This document shows, in pieces, positions 25,309 through 37,008 of a DNA stretch of 64,000 nt. The notes under the pieces are model-generated. The model was not told the origin of the DNA and did not search any database. It saw only the letters and a list, made by a program, of their open reading frames with translations. The translations under genes and the position numbers were made by a program. The stretch comes from Bacillus timonensis (GTDB lineage: Bacteria; Bacillota; Bacilli; Bacillales; Bacillaceae_L). The stretch lies in the NCBI RefSeq assembly GCF_004799755.1, contig NZ_SLUB01000001.1, positions 124,001 to 188,000 of the forward strand. Direction: 5' to 3'. Position 1 is the first letter of the stretch. The number at the start of each line of letters is the position of its first letter.

Positions 25309-26445
25309 TTGGTACAAGCAGCATACCTTCACATTCCTTTTTGTGAACAGATCTGTCACTATTGTGACTTCAATAAAGTATTTCTAAAAGGACAACCGGT
25401 TGATGAATATCTTCAATACATGGATACTGAAATGAAACATACAATCGAAGCGTACCCACCTTCATCGCTTAAATCCATATTTGTTGGTGGGGGAACGCCT
25501 ACTGTCCTTAATGTTAACCAATTAGAACTATTCCTATCTAGTATTAACCATTATTTAAAACCACGAAGCAAGACATTCGAATTTACCTTTGAAGCGAATC
25601 CAGGGGATCTTACTGAGGATAAATTAAAACTAATGTTAGACTCGGGAGTCAATCGAATTAGTTTTGGTGTCCAAACCTTCAATGATGAGCTCCTTAAAGC
25701 AATTGGTAGAACACATCGCCGTGACGATGTTTTTCATACGATTGAAATGGCGAAGCATGTTGGTTTTAAAAACATTAGCATTGATTTAATGTATGCTCTT
25801 CCACATCAAACCATCGAAAGCTTTCAAGAATCACTTAATCTTGCTTTCTCCCTTGATGTAGAACATGTTTCTGCTTACTCCCTCATTGTTGAACCAAAAA
25901 CTGTATTCTATAACTTGATGAGAAAGGGTAAACTCCATTTACCCAGTCAAGAAAATGAGGCTAAAATGTATGAAATTTTAATGAGTGAAATGGAGAAACA
26001 CGGATTCCACCAATATGAAATCAGTAATTTTTCAAAAGAAGGTTTTGAAAGTCGCCATAATCTAACATATTGGAATAATGAAGAATATTACGGGATTGGG
26101 GCTGGTGCGCATAGCTATGTGGCAGAAAAGAGAATATCAAATGCTGGTCCAATAAAAAAATACATGTCAGCAATTGACGAACATGGTTTTCCTTATGTCG
26201 AAAAACATACAGTAACTGTAAAAGAAAAAATGGAAGAAGAACTCTTTTTAGGTTTACGTAAAACAACTGGAGTTTCCATCTCCCATTTTCATGAAAAGTT
26301 TTCTGTTAGTATTTTTGATGTTTTTGCAAGCCAAATTAAAGAACAAAAGGAAAAAGGGTTGCTTGAGGAAAAGGATGATTTTATTCGCCTAACTCATAAA
26401 GGGAAATTTCTTGGAAATGAAGTGTTTCAAGCATTTTTGATTTAA
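25309..26445 (+). CDS. hemW: Radical SAM heme chaperone HemW
   Basis: Relative of coproporphyrinogen dehydrogenase HemN; HemW-type proteins bind heme and insert it into respiratory enzymes. The radical SAM cluster motif C-x3-C-x2-C (CEQICHYCDFNK) is near residue 12, followed by GGGTPT and the HemN_C domain. The product lacks the long N-terminus of true HemN. A GTG at 25300 is also in frame; the TTG at 25309 is better placed behind the GAGTGA sequence (378 residues). It precedes the heat-shock operon. Confidence 0.9.
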   Translation: MVQAAYLHIPFCEQICHYCDFNKVFLKGQPVDEYLQYMDTEMKHTIEAYPPSSLKSIFVGGGTPTVLNVNQLELFLSSINHYLKPRSKTFEFTFEANPGDLTEDKLKLMLDSGVNRISFGVQTFNDELLKAIGRTHRRDDVFHTIEMAKHVGFKNISIDLMYALPHQTIESFQESLNLAFSLDVEHVSAYSLIVEPKTVFYNLMRKGKLHLPSQENEAKMYEILMSEMEKHGFHQYEISNFSKEGFESRHNLTYWNNEEYYGIGAGAHSYVAEKRISNAGPIKKYMSAIDEHGFPYVEKHTVTVKEKMEEELFLGLRKTTGVSISHFHEKFSVSIFDVFASQIKEQKEKGLLEEKDDFIRLTHKGKFLGNEVFQAFLI

Positions 26446-26463
26446 AATGAATATGTTTTAACA

Positions 26464-26492
26464 TTGACAATGGCACATGTATTTGGTAATTT
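26464..26492 (+). promoter_or_regulatory. Sigma-A promoter of the hrcA-dnaK operon
   Basis: TTGACA (26464-26469), 17-nt spacer, TAATTT (26487-26492), with the CIRCE operator starting 10 nt further on, at the expected transcription start. Confidence 0.8.
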
Positions 26493-26502
26493 AATTATAG
26501 AA

Positions 26503-26529
26503 TTAGCACTCGCTAAATCAGAGTGCTAA
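26503..26529. promoter_or_regulatory. CIRCE operator (HrcA binding site)
   Basis: TTAGCACTC-N9-GAGTGCTAA, a perfect match to the consensus. HrcA binds it and represses the operon until heat shock, when HrcA loses activity for want of GroEL. It lies just before the hrcA ribosome-binding site. Confidence 0.98.
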
Positions 26530-26544
26530 CAGAGGTGATGTTCC

Positions 26545-27576
26545 TTGCTAACAGATCGTCAACTATTGATTCTTCAAGTTATAATTGATGACTTTATTAG
26601 ATCTGCACAGCCAGTGGGGTCAAGAACATTGTCGAAAAAGGATGGGATTGTGTTTAGCTCAGCAACTATTCGCAATGAGATGGCAGATCTGGAAGAACTA
26701 GGATTTATTGAAAAAACGCACAGCTCATCTGGTAGAGTTCCATCCGAACAAGGTTATCGATACTATGTGGATCATTTATTATCTCCAAGCCAGTTAACCT
26801 TAAAGGAAAAGCACGAATTAAGGTCAATTTTTGCAGAGAGAATTTATGAGCTAGAAAAAATTGTGCAAAAATCTGCACAGATTTTATCTGATTTAACCAA
26901 CTATACTGCAATCGTCTTAGGTCCAGCCTTTAAAGAAAATAAAGTCAAAAGACTGCAAATTGTTCCGATTAACAATGAAACAGCTGTTGCAATTATCGTT
27001 ACGGATAATGGACATGTGGAAAATCGTACAATTTCATTTCCTGACTCTATTGACCCGAGCGATATTGAAAAAATAGTCAACATTCTAAATGAGCGACTTA
27101 TTGGTGTTCCGCTAACCGATCTAAAAAACAAAATCTATAAAGAGGTTGCGTACCTTTTAAAAACGAATATTCGAAACTATGATGCAGTCATAAATGTTTT
27201 GGACAAAACACTTTCCCTTAAAACGGAAGAAAAAATGTTTATTGGTGGAAAAACAAATATGTTAAGTCAACCAGAGTTCCATGACATTGACAAAGTACGA
27301 TCACTATTAACTATGATCGAAAGTGAGCATGAATTTTCGAGACTGTTACGTTCAGATAAAGCTGGAATTAATATTAAGATCGGTCACGAAAACAACAATA
27401 TCGCAATGAATGATTGTAGCCTAATAACGGCAACTTATTCCATTGGTAATGAACATCTTGGGTCAATTGCCATTTTAGGACCTACAAGAATGGAGTATTC
27501 ACGTGTTATCACTTTGTTGCAGCATATAAGTCAAGATTTCTCAAAGGTCCTAACGAAACTGTATCAAATTGAATAG
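26545..27576 (+). CDS. hrcA: Heat-inducible transcription repressor HrcA
   Basis: Repressor of class I heat-shock genes through CIRCE. N-terminal winged helix ([54 protein letters not shown]), then the GAF-like core and dimerisation domain. 343 residues. TTG start at 26545 behind GAGGTGATG. First gene of hrcA-grpE-dnaK-dnaJ and autoregulated by the upstream operator. Confidence 0.97.
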   Translation: MLTDRQLLILQVIIDDFIRSAQPVGSRTLSKKDGIVFSSATIRNEMADLEELGFIEKTHSSSGRVPSEQGYRYYVDHLLSPSQLTLKEKHELRSIFAERIYELEKIVQKSAQILSDLTNYTAIVLGPAFKENKVKRLQIVPINNETAVAIIVTDNGHVENRTISFPDSIDPSDIEKIVNILNERLIGVPLTDLKNKIYKEVAYLLKTNIRNYDAVINVLDKTLSLKTEEKMFIGGKTNMLSQPEFHDIDKVRSLLTMIESEHEFSRLLRSDKAGINIKIGHENNNIAMNDCSLITATYSIGNEHLGSIAILGPTRMEYSRVITLLQHISQDFSKVLTKLYQIE

Positions 27577-27670
27577 CAGTGGTCATATTTATAGGGGGAG
27601 ATATATTCCCTCTAATACATATACTAAGTACTATGTGAAGTGAGAATTCACTTTAAGGGAGGTGAGTGTA

Positions 27671-28267
27671 TTGGCTAACGAGAATAAAGTAGTGAAAGAA
27701 GAAATTGAGGTAGAAGAAGCAAACGTAGAACATGATGTGGTAGAAACGATTGAACAGGCTGAAGCAGAGTTAGTAGAAGAACAAGATAATGATGTGAATG
27801 CCGAACTTTCGAAAGCCAATGATAAAATCGCAGAACTTGAGGCTAAGCTAGAAGAGGCAGAAAATCGCATTTTGCGTCAGGTTGCCGACTTTGAAAACTT
27901 TAAGAGACGTGCTCGCTTAGATCAAGAAACAGCTGCTACATATAGAGCTCAAAGTCTTGTAAGTGATTTGCTGCCGGCTCTTGATAATTTTGAGAGGGCA
28001 CTTGAAGTAGAAGCAACAAATGAACAAGCAAAATCCATTATGCAAGGCGTGGAAATGGTATACCGTAGCATTATCGATGCCCTGAAAAAAGAAGGGGTTG
28101 AAACTATCGAATCAGTTGGAAAACAATTTGACCCTAATGTGCATCAAGCAGTTATGCAGGTAAGTGAACCGGATGCCGAATCCAATGTGGTCTTAGAAGA
28201 ATTCCAAAAAGGATATAAACTTAAAGATCGAGTTTTACGTCCTTCAATGGTTAAAGTAAATGAGTAA
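27671..28267 (+). CDS. grpE: Nucleotide exchange factor GrpE
   Basis: Releases ADP from DnaK. Glutamate-rich N-terminal tail, long coiled coil ([20 protein letters not shown]), then the beta-wing domain with [24 protein letters not shown] at 27662 is in frame but falls inside the GGAGGTGA ribosome-binding site; the TTG at 27671 gives [11 protein letters not shown] and 198 residues. Cotranscribed between hrcA and dnaK. Confidence 0.97.
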   Translation: MANENKVVKEEIEVEEANVEHDVVETIEQAEAELVEEQDNDVNAELSKANDKIAELEAKLEEAENRILRQVADFENFKRRARLDQETAATYRAQSLVSDLLPALDNFERALEVEATNEQAKSIMQGVEMVYRSIIDALKKEGVETIESVGKQFDPNVHQAVMQVSEPDAESNVVLEEFQKGYKLKDRVLRPSMVKVNE

Positions 28268-28290
28268 AATCAAAGTTCTGTTCAAATTAA

Positions 28291-30141
<1,851 letters not shown>

Positions 30142-30162
30142 TAAAAAACGAAGAATCAAAGT

Positions 30163-30208
30163 TTAAAAAGTCGAAGTCAGGCCTGTCTTGGCTTTGGCTT
30201 TTTTTGCG
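30163..30208 (+). terminator. Intra-operon hairpin between dnaK and dnaJ
   Basis: AAAGTCGAAGTCAGG can pair with CTTGGCTTTGGCTTT through several G-U pairs and is followed by TTTTTTG. It probably gives partial termination, lowering dnaJ and downstream genes relative to dnaK. Confidence 0.6.
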
Positions 30209-30222
30209 TAAAATATGAATCA

Positions 30223-30252
30223 TTGCCATATTGTAAAGGGAAATGATACAAT
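30223..30252 (+). promoter_or_regulatory. Internal sigma-A promoter before dnaJ
   Basis: TTGCCA (30223-30228), 18-nt spacer, TACAAT (30247-30252). An internal promoter at this place has been reported in the B. subtilis dnaK operon. Confidence 0.6.
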
Positions 30253-30285
30253 ATTCTTTATGTGAATGATGCGGGAGTGGATTTT

Positions 30286-31416
30286 ATGAGTAAAAGAGAT
30301 TATTATGAGGTACTCGGGGTTTCGAAAGATGCAAGTAAAGATGAAATAAAAAAGGCATATCGAAAATTATCTAAAAAATATCACCCCGATATCAATAAAG
30401 AAGCAGATGCTGCTGATAAGTTTAAAGAAATTACAGAAGCGTATGATAACTTAACAGATGATAACAAACGTGCCCACTATGACCAATTTGGTCATACAGA
30501 TCCAAACCAAGGCTTTGGTGGTTTTGGGGGAGGTGCTGATTTTGGCGGAGGTTTTGGTTTCGAAGACATCTTCAGTTCTATTTTTGGTGGCGGAACAAGA
30601 AGAAGAGACCCAAATGCACCTCGTCAAGGGGCAGATTTACAATACACGATGAATCTACAGTTTGAAGAGGCTGTTTTTGGGAAAGAAACAGACATTGAAA
30701 TTCCAAGAGAAGAAGAATGTTCGACATGTCATGGGTCTGGTGCAAAACCTGGTACAAAACCAGAAACTTGTTCACACTGTGGTGGTTCGGGTCAAATCAA
30801 TGTTGAACAAAACACCGCGTTTGGTAGAATCGTGAATAGACGTGTCTGCCATCATTGTAGTGGAACAGGAAAATTTATTAAAAATAAATGTTCAACATGT
30901 GGTGGCGCAGGCAAAGTGAAAAAGCGTAAAAAAATTCATGTTAAGATTCCAGCTGGTATTGATGATGGTCAACAGCTACGTGTTGCAGGTCAGGGTGAGC
31001 CAGGTGTAAATGGAGGACCTCCAGGTGATTTATATGTTGTGTTCCATGTGCGTTCCCATGAATTTTTCGAGCGGGATGGAGACGATATCTACTGTGAAAT
31101 GCCATTAACCTTTGCACAAGCCGCGTTGGGTGATGAAATTGAAGTACCTACTCTACATGGAAAGGTAAAGCTTAAAATTCCAGCGGGTACACAAACGGGA
31201 ACGAATTTCCGTCTTCGTGGCAAGGGTGTACCAAATGTACGTGGATATGGACAAGGAGATCAACACATTCGCGTTCGTGTTATTACCCCAACAAAGCTTA
31301 CAGAAAAGCAAAAACAATTGCTTCGTGAATTCACAGAAATAGGCGGTAATGAATCTCCGGATGAGCAGCATGATAATTTTTTTTCGAAAGTAAAACGAGC
31401 ATTTAAGGGCGAGTAG
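30286..31416 (+). CDS. dnaJ: Chaperone DnaJ (Hsp40)
   Basis: Co-chaperone that delivers substrates to DnaK. J domain with the HPD motif ([11 protein letters not shown]), a G/F-rich linker, four CxxCxGxG zinc repeats ([32 protein letters not shown]) and the C-terminal substrate domains. The frame opens at 30262; the ATG at 30286 follows GGGAGTGG and gives [12 protein letters not shown] and 376 residues. Served by both the heat-shock promoter and the internal promoter. Confidence 0.97.
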   Translation: MSKRDYYEVLGVSKDASKDEIKKAYRKLSKKYHPDINKEADAADKFKEITEAYDNLTDDNKRAHYDQFGHTDPNQGFGGFGGGADFGGGFGFEDIFSSIFGGGTRRRDPNAPRQGADLQYTMNLQFEEAVFGKETDIEIPREEECSTCHGSGAKPGTKPETCSHCGGSGQINVEQNTAFGRIVNRRVCHHCSGTGKFIKNKCSTCGGAGKVKKRKKIHVKIPAGIDDGQQLRVAGQGEPGVNGGPPGDLYVVFHVRSHEFFERDGDDIYCEMPLTFAQAALGDEIEVPTLHGKVKLKIPAGTQTGTNFRLRGKGVPNVRGYGQGDQHIRVRVITPTKLTEKQKQLLREFTEIGGNESPDEQHDNFFSKVKRAFKGE

Positions 31417-31446
31417 ATCGAAACAATAGGATTGGAGTTGGTAGAA

Positions 31447-32391
31447 TTGAAATGGTCTGAAATTAGCATTCACACAACACAGGAGGCGGTGGAGCCAGTA
31501 TCGAATATTCTTCATGAGGCAGGTGCCAGTGGAGTTGTGATTGAAGATCCATTTGACCTTACTAAGGAACGCGAAAATGTATTTGGTGAGATCTATCAAC
31601 TTAATCCTGAAGATTATCCTGAAGAAGGTGTTATTGTAAAAGCGTACCTTCCCATCAATAGCTTCTTAGGTGAAACGGTAGATGAAATAAAAGAAGCGAT
31701 TAACAATCTTTTGCTTTTTGATATTGATTTGGGTCATAATAAAATCACCATTAGTGAGGTTCATGAGGAAGAGTGGGCTACAGCATGGAAAAAATATTAT
31801 CACCCTGTAAAAATCTCAGAAAAATTTACGATTGTACCTACATGGGAAATGTATGAGCCTGTTCATAGTGATGAATTGATCATCGAGTTAGATCCTGGAA
31901 TGGCTTTTGGAACAGGTACACATCCTACAACTGTCATGAGTATTCAGGCGCTTGAGCGTACTGTACAAAAGGGAGATGCAATTATCGATGTTGGAACCGG
32001 ATCAGGTGTGTTAAGCATAGCTGCTGCCATGCTTGGCGCAGGTTCCATCAAAGCTTTAGATTTAGATTCTGTTGCGGTAGAAAGTGCAAAAATCAATATT
32101 AAATTAAACAAAGTACATGAAGTTGTTACGGTATCACAAAACAATCTGCTTGATGATATAGAAGGTCCAGTAGATCTCATTGTGGCGAATATTCTTGCTG
32201 AAATCATTGTTCGTTTTACTGACGACGCAGCAAAAATTCTAAAACCAAATGGAACTTTCATTGTATCTGGTATTATTAATACGAAAAAACAGGAAGTAAA
32301 GGATCGTCTTTTAGCATCTGGATTCATTATTGAGGAAGTACTTGTTATGGAAGATTGGGTATCTATGATAGCTAGAAAGAAAAGTGTGTAA
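31447..32391 (+). CDS. prmA: Ribosomal protein L11 methyltransferase
   Basis: Methylates ribosomal protein uL11 on lysines and its N-terminus using SAM. N-terminal substrate domain, then the methyltransferase with [26 protein letters not shown] and VANILAEII. The frame reaches 31432, but that codon overlaps the GGAG site; the TTG at 31447 gives [17 protein letters not shown], the family start (314 residues). Downstream gene of the dnaK operon, as in B. subtilis. Confidence 0.95.
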   Translation: MKWSEISIHTTQEAVEPVSNILHEAGASGVVIEDPFDLTKERENVFGEIYQLNPEDYPEEGVIVKAYLPINSFLGETVDEIKEAINNLLLFDIDLGHNKITISEVHEEEWATAWKKYYHPVKISEKFTIVPTWEMYEPVHSDELIIELDPGMAFGTGTHPTTVMSIQALERTVQKGDAIIDVGTGSGVLSIAAAMLGAGSIKALDLDSVAVESAKINIKLNKVHEVVTVSQNNLLDDIEGPVDLIVANILAEIIVRFTDDAAKILKPNGTFIVSGIINTKKQEVKDRLLASGFIIEEVLVMEDWVSMIARKKSV

Positions 32392-32419
32392 AGGATTCTT
32401 GCAGGTGGTGGAAAAATAG

Positions 32420-33163
32420 ATGCAACGGTATTTCGTCGACCAAATGAGTGAAACCCAAGCTAAAATTTTCGGTGAGGATGTTCACCATATAACACGAGTC
32501 ATGAGAATGTCAGTTGGAGACACCATTTTTTGTTGCTATAATGGAAGAGTAGCACTTTGTGCAATTACTGAAATTACCAATGATATGGTTTTAGCCGATG
32601 TTGTAGAATGGGTAAAGAACTCGAATGAGCTACCCATTAAGGTTTGTATTGCAAGCGGATTGCCGAAAGGGGACAAGCTTGAATATGTAATCCAAAAAGG
32701 GACAGAGCTTGGGGCATCTGAGTTTGTCCCTTTTGTTGCGGCTCGTTCAATTGTCAAATGGGATGAAAAAAAGGGGCAAAAAAAGGTAGAGCGTTGGGAG
32801 AAAATTGCAAAGGAAGCAGCAGAGCAATCACATCGTGCCATGATTCCTAATGTAACTAAACCTTTATCTTTTAAGGAATTATTGTCTTTTAGCGGGTCCT
32901 ATACTTATAAAGTAGTTGCTTATGAAGAGGATGCAAAGCGTGGTGAGAGTTCAAATCTTTCACGGGTTTTATCGCAATTAAAACACGGGGAATCTCTTTT
33001 TGTTGTGATTGGACCAGAAGGCGGTTTAACCGAAAAAGAGGTAGAATCTCTAATAGAGAATGAATTCATTTCCTGTAGTTTGGGTCCTAGAATTTTACGA
33101 ACTGAGACAGCACCGTTATACGTTTTATCAGCTGTATCATACTATTTTGAATTAGCGAGGTGA
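32420..33163 (+). CDS. rsmE: 16S rRNA (uracil(1498)-N(3))-methyltransferase
   Basis: SPOUT-class (knotted) methyltransferase for U1498 of 16S rRNA. N-terminal PUA-like domain (residues 1-70), then the knot with SGLPKGDKLEYVIQKGTELG, VIGPEGGLTEKE and LGPRILRTETAPLYVL. 247 residues. It follows prmA by 28 bp and its end overlaps the mtaB ribosome-binding site. Confidence 0.95.
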   Translation: MQRYFVDQMSETQAKIFGEDVHHITRVMRMSVGDTIFCCYNGRVALCAITEITNDMVLADVVEWVKNSNELPIKVCIASGLPKGDKLEYVIQKGTELGASEFVPFVAARSIVKWDEKKGQKKVERWEKIAKEAAEQSHRAMIPNVTKPLSFKELLSFSGSYTYKVVAYEEDAKRGESSNLSRVLSQLKHGESLFVVIGPEGGLTEKEVESLIENEFISCSLGPRILRTETAPLYVLSAVSYYFELAR

Positions 33164-33168
33164 CAATA

Positions 33169-34530
33169 ATGTCATTAGTTGCATTCCATACATTAGGATG
33201 TAAAGTAAATCATTATGAAACAGAAGCAATTTGGCAGCTTTTTAAAGAAAACGGCTATGAGCGTACTGAGTTTGAAAGTACTGCTGATGTATATGTGATC
33301 AATACTTGTACGGTTACAAATACAGGGGATAAAAAGAGTAGACAGGTTATACGTCGAGCAATACGTAAAAATCCTGATGCTGTTATTTGTGTTACCGGTT
33401 GCTATGCGCAAACATCACCAGCAGAAATCATGGCAATCCCCGGCGTTGATATTGTTGTAGGGACACAGGATAGAAAGAAAATGCTTGAATATATTGAGCA
33501 ATACAAGCAAGAACGTACCCCGATTAATGGAGTAGGTAATATCATGAAAACGCGTGTATATGAAGAACTTGACGTGCCTTCATTTACAGACCGTACACGT
33601 GCTTCATTGAAAATTCAAGAAGGCTGTAATAATTTCTGCACCTTCTGTATCATTCCATGGGCTCGTGGTTTAATGCGTTCTCGTGATCCGGAAGAGGTAA
33701 TTAAACAAGCACAACAGCTTGTAAATGCAGGGTATAAAGAGATTGTCTTAACTGGTATCCATACTGGTGGATATGGTGAGGATATGAAGGACTATAATCT
33801 AGCTGCTCTTTTACGTGACTTAGAAACTAAGGTAATCGGTCTGAAGAGAATTCGTATTTCTTCCATCGAGGCTAGCCAAATTACAGACGAGATCATCGAG
33901 GTTCTTGATCAATCAACAAAAGTAGTAAGACATTTACACGTTCCATTGCAATCAGGTTCAAATACTGTGTTAAAACGTATGAGACGTAAATATACGATGG
34001 AATTCTTTGCTGAGCGTTTAACAAAACTACGTCAAGCATTACCCGGCTTAGCGTTAACATCTGATGTTATTGTCGGTTTCCCTGGTGAGACAGAAGAAGA
34101 GTTTATGGAAACTTATAATTTTGTTAAGGAACATAAATTCTCTGAATTACACGTTTTCCCGTACTCTAAGCGTACAGGTACACCAGCGGCACGAATGGAA
34201 GACCAAATTGATGAAGAAGTGAAAAATGAGCGTGTACACCGTCTAATTTCACTATCAGACCAATTAGCTAAGGAATATGCATCTCATTACGAAGGAGAAG
34301 TATTAGAAGTTATTCCTGAGGAGCTAGATAAGGATGATCCAACAAGTGGTTTATATATCGGTTATACCGACAATTATTTAAAAGTGAAATTCGATGCAAC
34401 TGAAGATATGATTGGTAAAATTGTTAAAGTAAAAATTACCAAGGCTGGCTACCCTTATAATGAGGGTCAATTTGTCAAGGTTGCGGAAGATCTTACGATT
34501 CAATCAGAAGAAGCAAGAACGACAGCGTAA
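33169..34530 (+). CDS. mtaB: tRNA t6A37 methylthiotransferase MtaB
   Basis: Adds a methylthio group to N6-threonylcarbamoyladenosine-37 in ANN-decoding tRNAs. It has three N-terminal cluster cysteines (TLGCKVN, NTCTVTN, TGCYAQ), the radical SAM motif CNNFCTFC, and a C-terminal TRAM domain. A GTG at 33160 is in frame but is part of the GAGGTGA site; the ATG at 33169 is chosen (453 residues). Ends the dnaK operon before a terminator. This is yqeV of B. subtilis. Confidence 0.95.
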   Translation: MSLVAFHTLGCKVNHYETEAIWQLFKENGYERTEFESTADVYVINTCTVTNTGDKKSRQVIRRAIRKNPDAVICVTGCYAQTSPAEIMAIPGVDIVVGTQDRKKMLEYIEQYKQERTPINGVGNIMKTRVYEELDVPSFTDRTRASLKIQEGCNNFCTFCIIPWARGLMRSRDPEEVIKQAQQLVNAGYKEIVLTGIHTGGYGEDMKDYNLAALLRDLETKVIGLKRIRISSIEASQITDEIIEVLDQSTKVVRHLHVPLQSGSNTVLKRMRRKYTMEFFAERLTKLRQALPGLALTSDVIVGFPGETEEEFMETYNFVKEHKFSELHVFPYSKRTGTPAARMEDQIDEEVKNERVHRLISLSDQLAKEYASHYEGEVLEVIPEELDKDDPTSGLYIGYTDNYLKVKFDATEDMIGKIVKVKITKAGYPYNEGQFVKVAEDLTIQSEEARTTA

Positions 34531-34543
34531 TATAAAACAGATG

Positions 34544-34577
34544 AAAAGAAGTTAATCATTGATTAGCTTCTTTTTTT
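34544..34577 (+). terminator. Terminator after mtaB
   Basis: Stem AAAAGAAGTTAATC with GATTAGCTTCTTTT, three-nt loop, one G-U pair, then more T residues. End of the heat-shock operon. Confidence 0.88.
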
Positions 34578-34677
34578 TATCGCATAATAAAACTGTTTAG
34601 GTGCTAGTCACCCATTGAAACAAATGGTATGATGTTAGAGGTACGTACAACTAATAAGGTAAAAGGAGACTTACATA

Positions 34678-35346
34678 ATGACGAACATTGCTAAGATGAT
34701 TGATCATACAGCATTAAAAGCGGATACAACGAAAGCACAGATTGAAAAACTTTGTGCAGAGGCGAAGGAATATGGGTTCATGTCTGTTTGTGTAAACCCA
34801 ACATGGGTAGAAACAGCAGCAAACCTGTTAAAGGATTCTGAAGTGAAGGTTTGTACTGTTATTGGATTTCCATTAGGAGCGAGTACGTCAGAAACGAAAG
34901 CATTTGAAACAAAGAATGCTATAGAAAAAGGCGCAACAGAAGTAGATATGGTCATTAATATCGGGGCACTTAAGGATAAAAATGATGAATTAGTTGAAAC
35001 AGACATCCGCACTGTTGTAGAAGCTGCTAAAGGCAAAGCACTTACAAAGGTTATAATTGAAACATGTTTACTAACAGATGAGGAAAAAGTAAGGGCATGT
35101 GAGCTTGCCGTTAAAGCCGGGGCTGATTTTGTGAAAACATCAACGGGCTTCTCGACTGGTGGAGCAACAGTGGAAGACATTCGTTTAATGCGTAAAACTG
35201 TTGGACCAGATATAGGTGTTAAAGCATCTGGTGGAGTTCGTGATGCTAAAGGCACTCAAGATATGATTGACGCAGGGGCAACAAGAATTGGCGCTAGTTC
35301 AGGAGTAGCCATTGTTAACGGACTAACAGGATCCTCTGACTATTAA
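34678..35346 (+). CDS. deoC: Deoxyribose-phosphate aldolase
   Basis: Cleaves 2-deoxyribose-5-phosphate to glyceraldehyde-3-phosphate and acetaldehyde in deoxynucleoside salvage. A class I aldolase TIM barrel: [11 protein letters not shown], the Schiff-base lysine in [11 protein letters not shown], and [10 protein letters not shown]. 222 residues. AAAGGAGA precedes the ATG. Monocistronic here, away from other deo genes; in B. subtilis deoC is elsewhere. Cdd, of the same pathway, lies 11 kb downstream. Confidence 0.96.
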   Translation: MTNIAKMIDHTALKADTTKAQIEKLCAEAKEYGFMSVCVNPTWVETAANLLKDSEVKVCTVIGFPLGASTSETKAFETKNAIEKGATEVDMVINIGALKDKNDELVETDIRTVVEAAKGKALTKVIIETCLLTDEEKVRACELAVKAGADFVKTSTGFSTGGATVEDIRLMRKTVGPDIGVKASGGVRDAKGTQDMIDAGATRIGASSGVAIVNGLTGSSDY

Positions 35347-35349
35347 TAT

Positions 35350-35491
35350 TATTCGGCTGAAGCTGAATAATGCCTCCGGCGGATGCCACAGATTTTCAAA
35401 GGAAGTTTTCGAGCACTAGAACAAAGACTAAGAACGCCACTTCCTGTGGCAACGTCTTTGTGACCCACCTCGTGTGGGCCTAAAAAATCTG
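35350..35491. repeat. Structured repeat region after deoC with family-2 element (copy 1)
   Basis: Begins with hairpin TATTCGGC/GCTGAATA (35350-35369). An 8-bp outer stem CAGATTTT/AAAATCTG (35389-35396 with 35484-35491) encloses, on the minus strand, hairpin CCCAC/GTGGG (35464-35478), outer stem CAAAGAC/GTCTTTG (35422-35428 with 35454-35460) and inner stem GCCAC/GTGGC (35436-35450). Confidence 0.75.
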
Positions 35492-35524
35492 GGCGGCAAA
35501 TATGCCTTGGCATATTTGATTAAC

Positions 35525-35552
35525 AAGCTGGCTTAACTGGCCAGCTTTTTTT
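35525..35552. terminator. Bidirectional terminator between deoC and yqeW
   Basis: Perfect 8-bp stem AAGCTGGC/GCCAGCTT, 7-nt loop, followed by a T-run on the plus strand. Confidence 0.9.
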
Positions 35553-36477
35553 ATACAGCTCGGTGGATCTTCATTATAAACTTCGTTAATACCCCAGCAA
35601 AAGGTAAAAACAGTAGGGACGTAAGAACATTAAATATTAAGCTAACATGGGCAATTTGAACATCAGGATGTGTTGTGAGCAGCATTGCGACTTGACCAAG
35701 TACATGTATGAATGGAAAAAATAACATGACACCGAGCACATTGACCCAGATATGAGCATATGCAGCTAATTTTGCTTCATGTTTACTTCCTAGACTCGCA
35801 ATATAAGCAGTAATACATGTTCCAATATTCGCTCCAAGTAAAACAGCAATCCCCGCATTTAAGTTAAGTAACTGTTCATTCATGAAACCCATAATGATGC
35901 CGGTTGTCGCAGTACTAGATTGTATGATAGAAGTTAAAATAGTCCCTACCCCAACCCCGAAAATACTGCTTTCATTGGTATGCTGAAAAAATGTATGAAT
36001 AGATGGGAATTGTGAGATCGGTCTTGCTAGCTGCTCAAATCCATTCATCGCCACAAACATGCATCCTAACCCAAATAAAAAAGCACCAAAGCTAAACACT
36101 TGTTGATTACTAATAAGCAAACATAAAAAACCTAATATTAAAATCGGAACAATCCAGTCGAAAATATCAAAGGTTATCATTTCCGCTGTAAAGGTTGTTC
36201 CAATATTGGTCCCAAGAATGATTCCAATGGATTGCTTAAAAGTTAAATATCCTGTCGCAATTAATCCAACAACAAGCACCATAACAGCTGAGCTACTGTG
36301 GATAATGGCTGTAATGATCGTTCCAGTTAATAATCCCTTAAAAGGGGTATCAGTAAAACGAATCAGCCAAACTTTTAGGTTATCTCCGGTAAGATTATAA
36401 AGGCCTGTCCTCATCACGGTCATACCAAATAAAAAGATCGCAATAAATACAGCAAATAACGATATAAGTTCAATCAT
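35551..36477 (-). CDS. yqeW: Na/Pi-cotransporter family protein
   Basis: Membrane transporter of the Na+/phosphate symporter (NptA/YjbB) type, 308 residues with about eight segments. The two inverted family repeats are visible: FKGLLTGTIITAIIHSSSA with GTNIGTTFTA, and GVGTILTSIIQSSTATTG with GANIGTCITA. It lacks the C-terminal PhoU-like domain that some relatives have. It occupies the place of B. subtilis yqeW. Direction (uptake or export) cannot be told from sequence. Confidence 0.9.
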   Translation of the reverse strand: MIELISLFAVFIAIFLFGMTVMRTGLYNLTGDNLKVWLIRFTDTPFKGLLTGTIITAIIHSSSAVMVLVVGLIATGYLTFKQSIGIILGTNIGTTFTAEMITFDIFDWIVPILILGFLCLLISNQQVFSFGAFLFGLGCMFVAMNGFEQLARPISQFPSIHTFFQHTNESSIFGVGVGTILTSIIQSSTATTGIIMGFMNEQLLNLNAGIAVLLGANIGTCITAYIASLGSKHEAKLAAYAHIWVNVLGVMLFFPFIHVLGQVAMLLTTHPDVQIAHVSLIFNVLTSLLFLPFAGVLTKFIMKIHRAV

Positions 36478-36818
36478 GCATTCTCACCCCTATCTCATTG
36501 TATGGACAAGGATACGTGAAAATGACTACTTCCATTTTTTTATCGTATTAAGAAAAAATAATGGTAAAGGTAATCAGTTAGCCAAAAGAGAGGAATTAAC
36601 AGGAATAACAGCAAAAAAGTTTATCAAAACTAGTAGTGAAGGCATGATTTCTAGTGATACGATTGTGAATTACAGTTGACCAAAAATCATGCATATATTA
36701 TAATTGCAAAGTACATGTTTATTTTTTCGACGATTTTTTTCGATCGATACTTAGAATATGAAATAGAACATGTGTCTTAATTAGAGTTAGTGGTTGTTTT
36801 CGGAGGGAGGGAATTAGA
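36478..36818. other. Divergent intergenic region yqeW-rpsU
   Basis: No credible gene; a 67-codon plus-strand frame here has no ribosome-binding site. It holds the rpsU promoter (36676-36704). The leader can form an imperfect stem between ACATGTTTATTT (36713-36724) and AAATAGAACATGT (36761-36773). Confidence 0.65.
36676..36704 (+). promoter_or_regulatory. Sigma-A promoter of rpsU
   Basis: TTGACC (36676-36681), 17-nt spacer, TATAAT (36699-36704); a near-consensus promoter giving a leader of about 105 nt. Confidence 0.88.
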
Positions 36819-36992
36819 ATGTCAAAAACGGTCGTTCGTAAAAACGAATCGCTTGAAGATGCTCTTCGCCGCTTCAAAAGAACTGTATCTAAATCAGGTA
36901 CGATTCAAGAAGCTAGAAAGCGCGAATTCTATGAAAAGCCTAGCGTAAAGCGTAAGAAGAAATCTGAAGCTGCTAGAAAGCGCAAATACTAA
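36819..36992 (+). CDS. rpsU: 30S ribosomal protein bS21
   Basis: 57-residue, very basic protein: [20 protein letters not shown] at the start and [14 protein letters not shown] at the end. It binds the 16S rRNA 3' region near the anti-Shine-Dalgarno. GGAGGGAGGG precedes the ATG. Followed by yqeY after 16 bp, so the two are cotranscribed. In E. coli rpsU is in one operon with dnaG and rpoD; here those genes are 17.6 kb away. Confidence 0.97.
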   Translation: MSKTVVRKNESLEDALRRFKRTVSKSGTIQEARKREFYEKPSVKRKKKSEAARKRKY

Positions 36993-37008
36993 AAGAGGGT
37001 GTAGTTTT

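Noticed and set aside
36476-36679. Plus-strand 67-codon ORF upstream of rpsU
   Set aside because: No ribosome-binding site, lies over the start of minus-strand yqeW and the rpsU promoter region.
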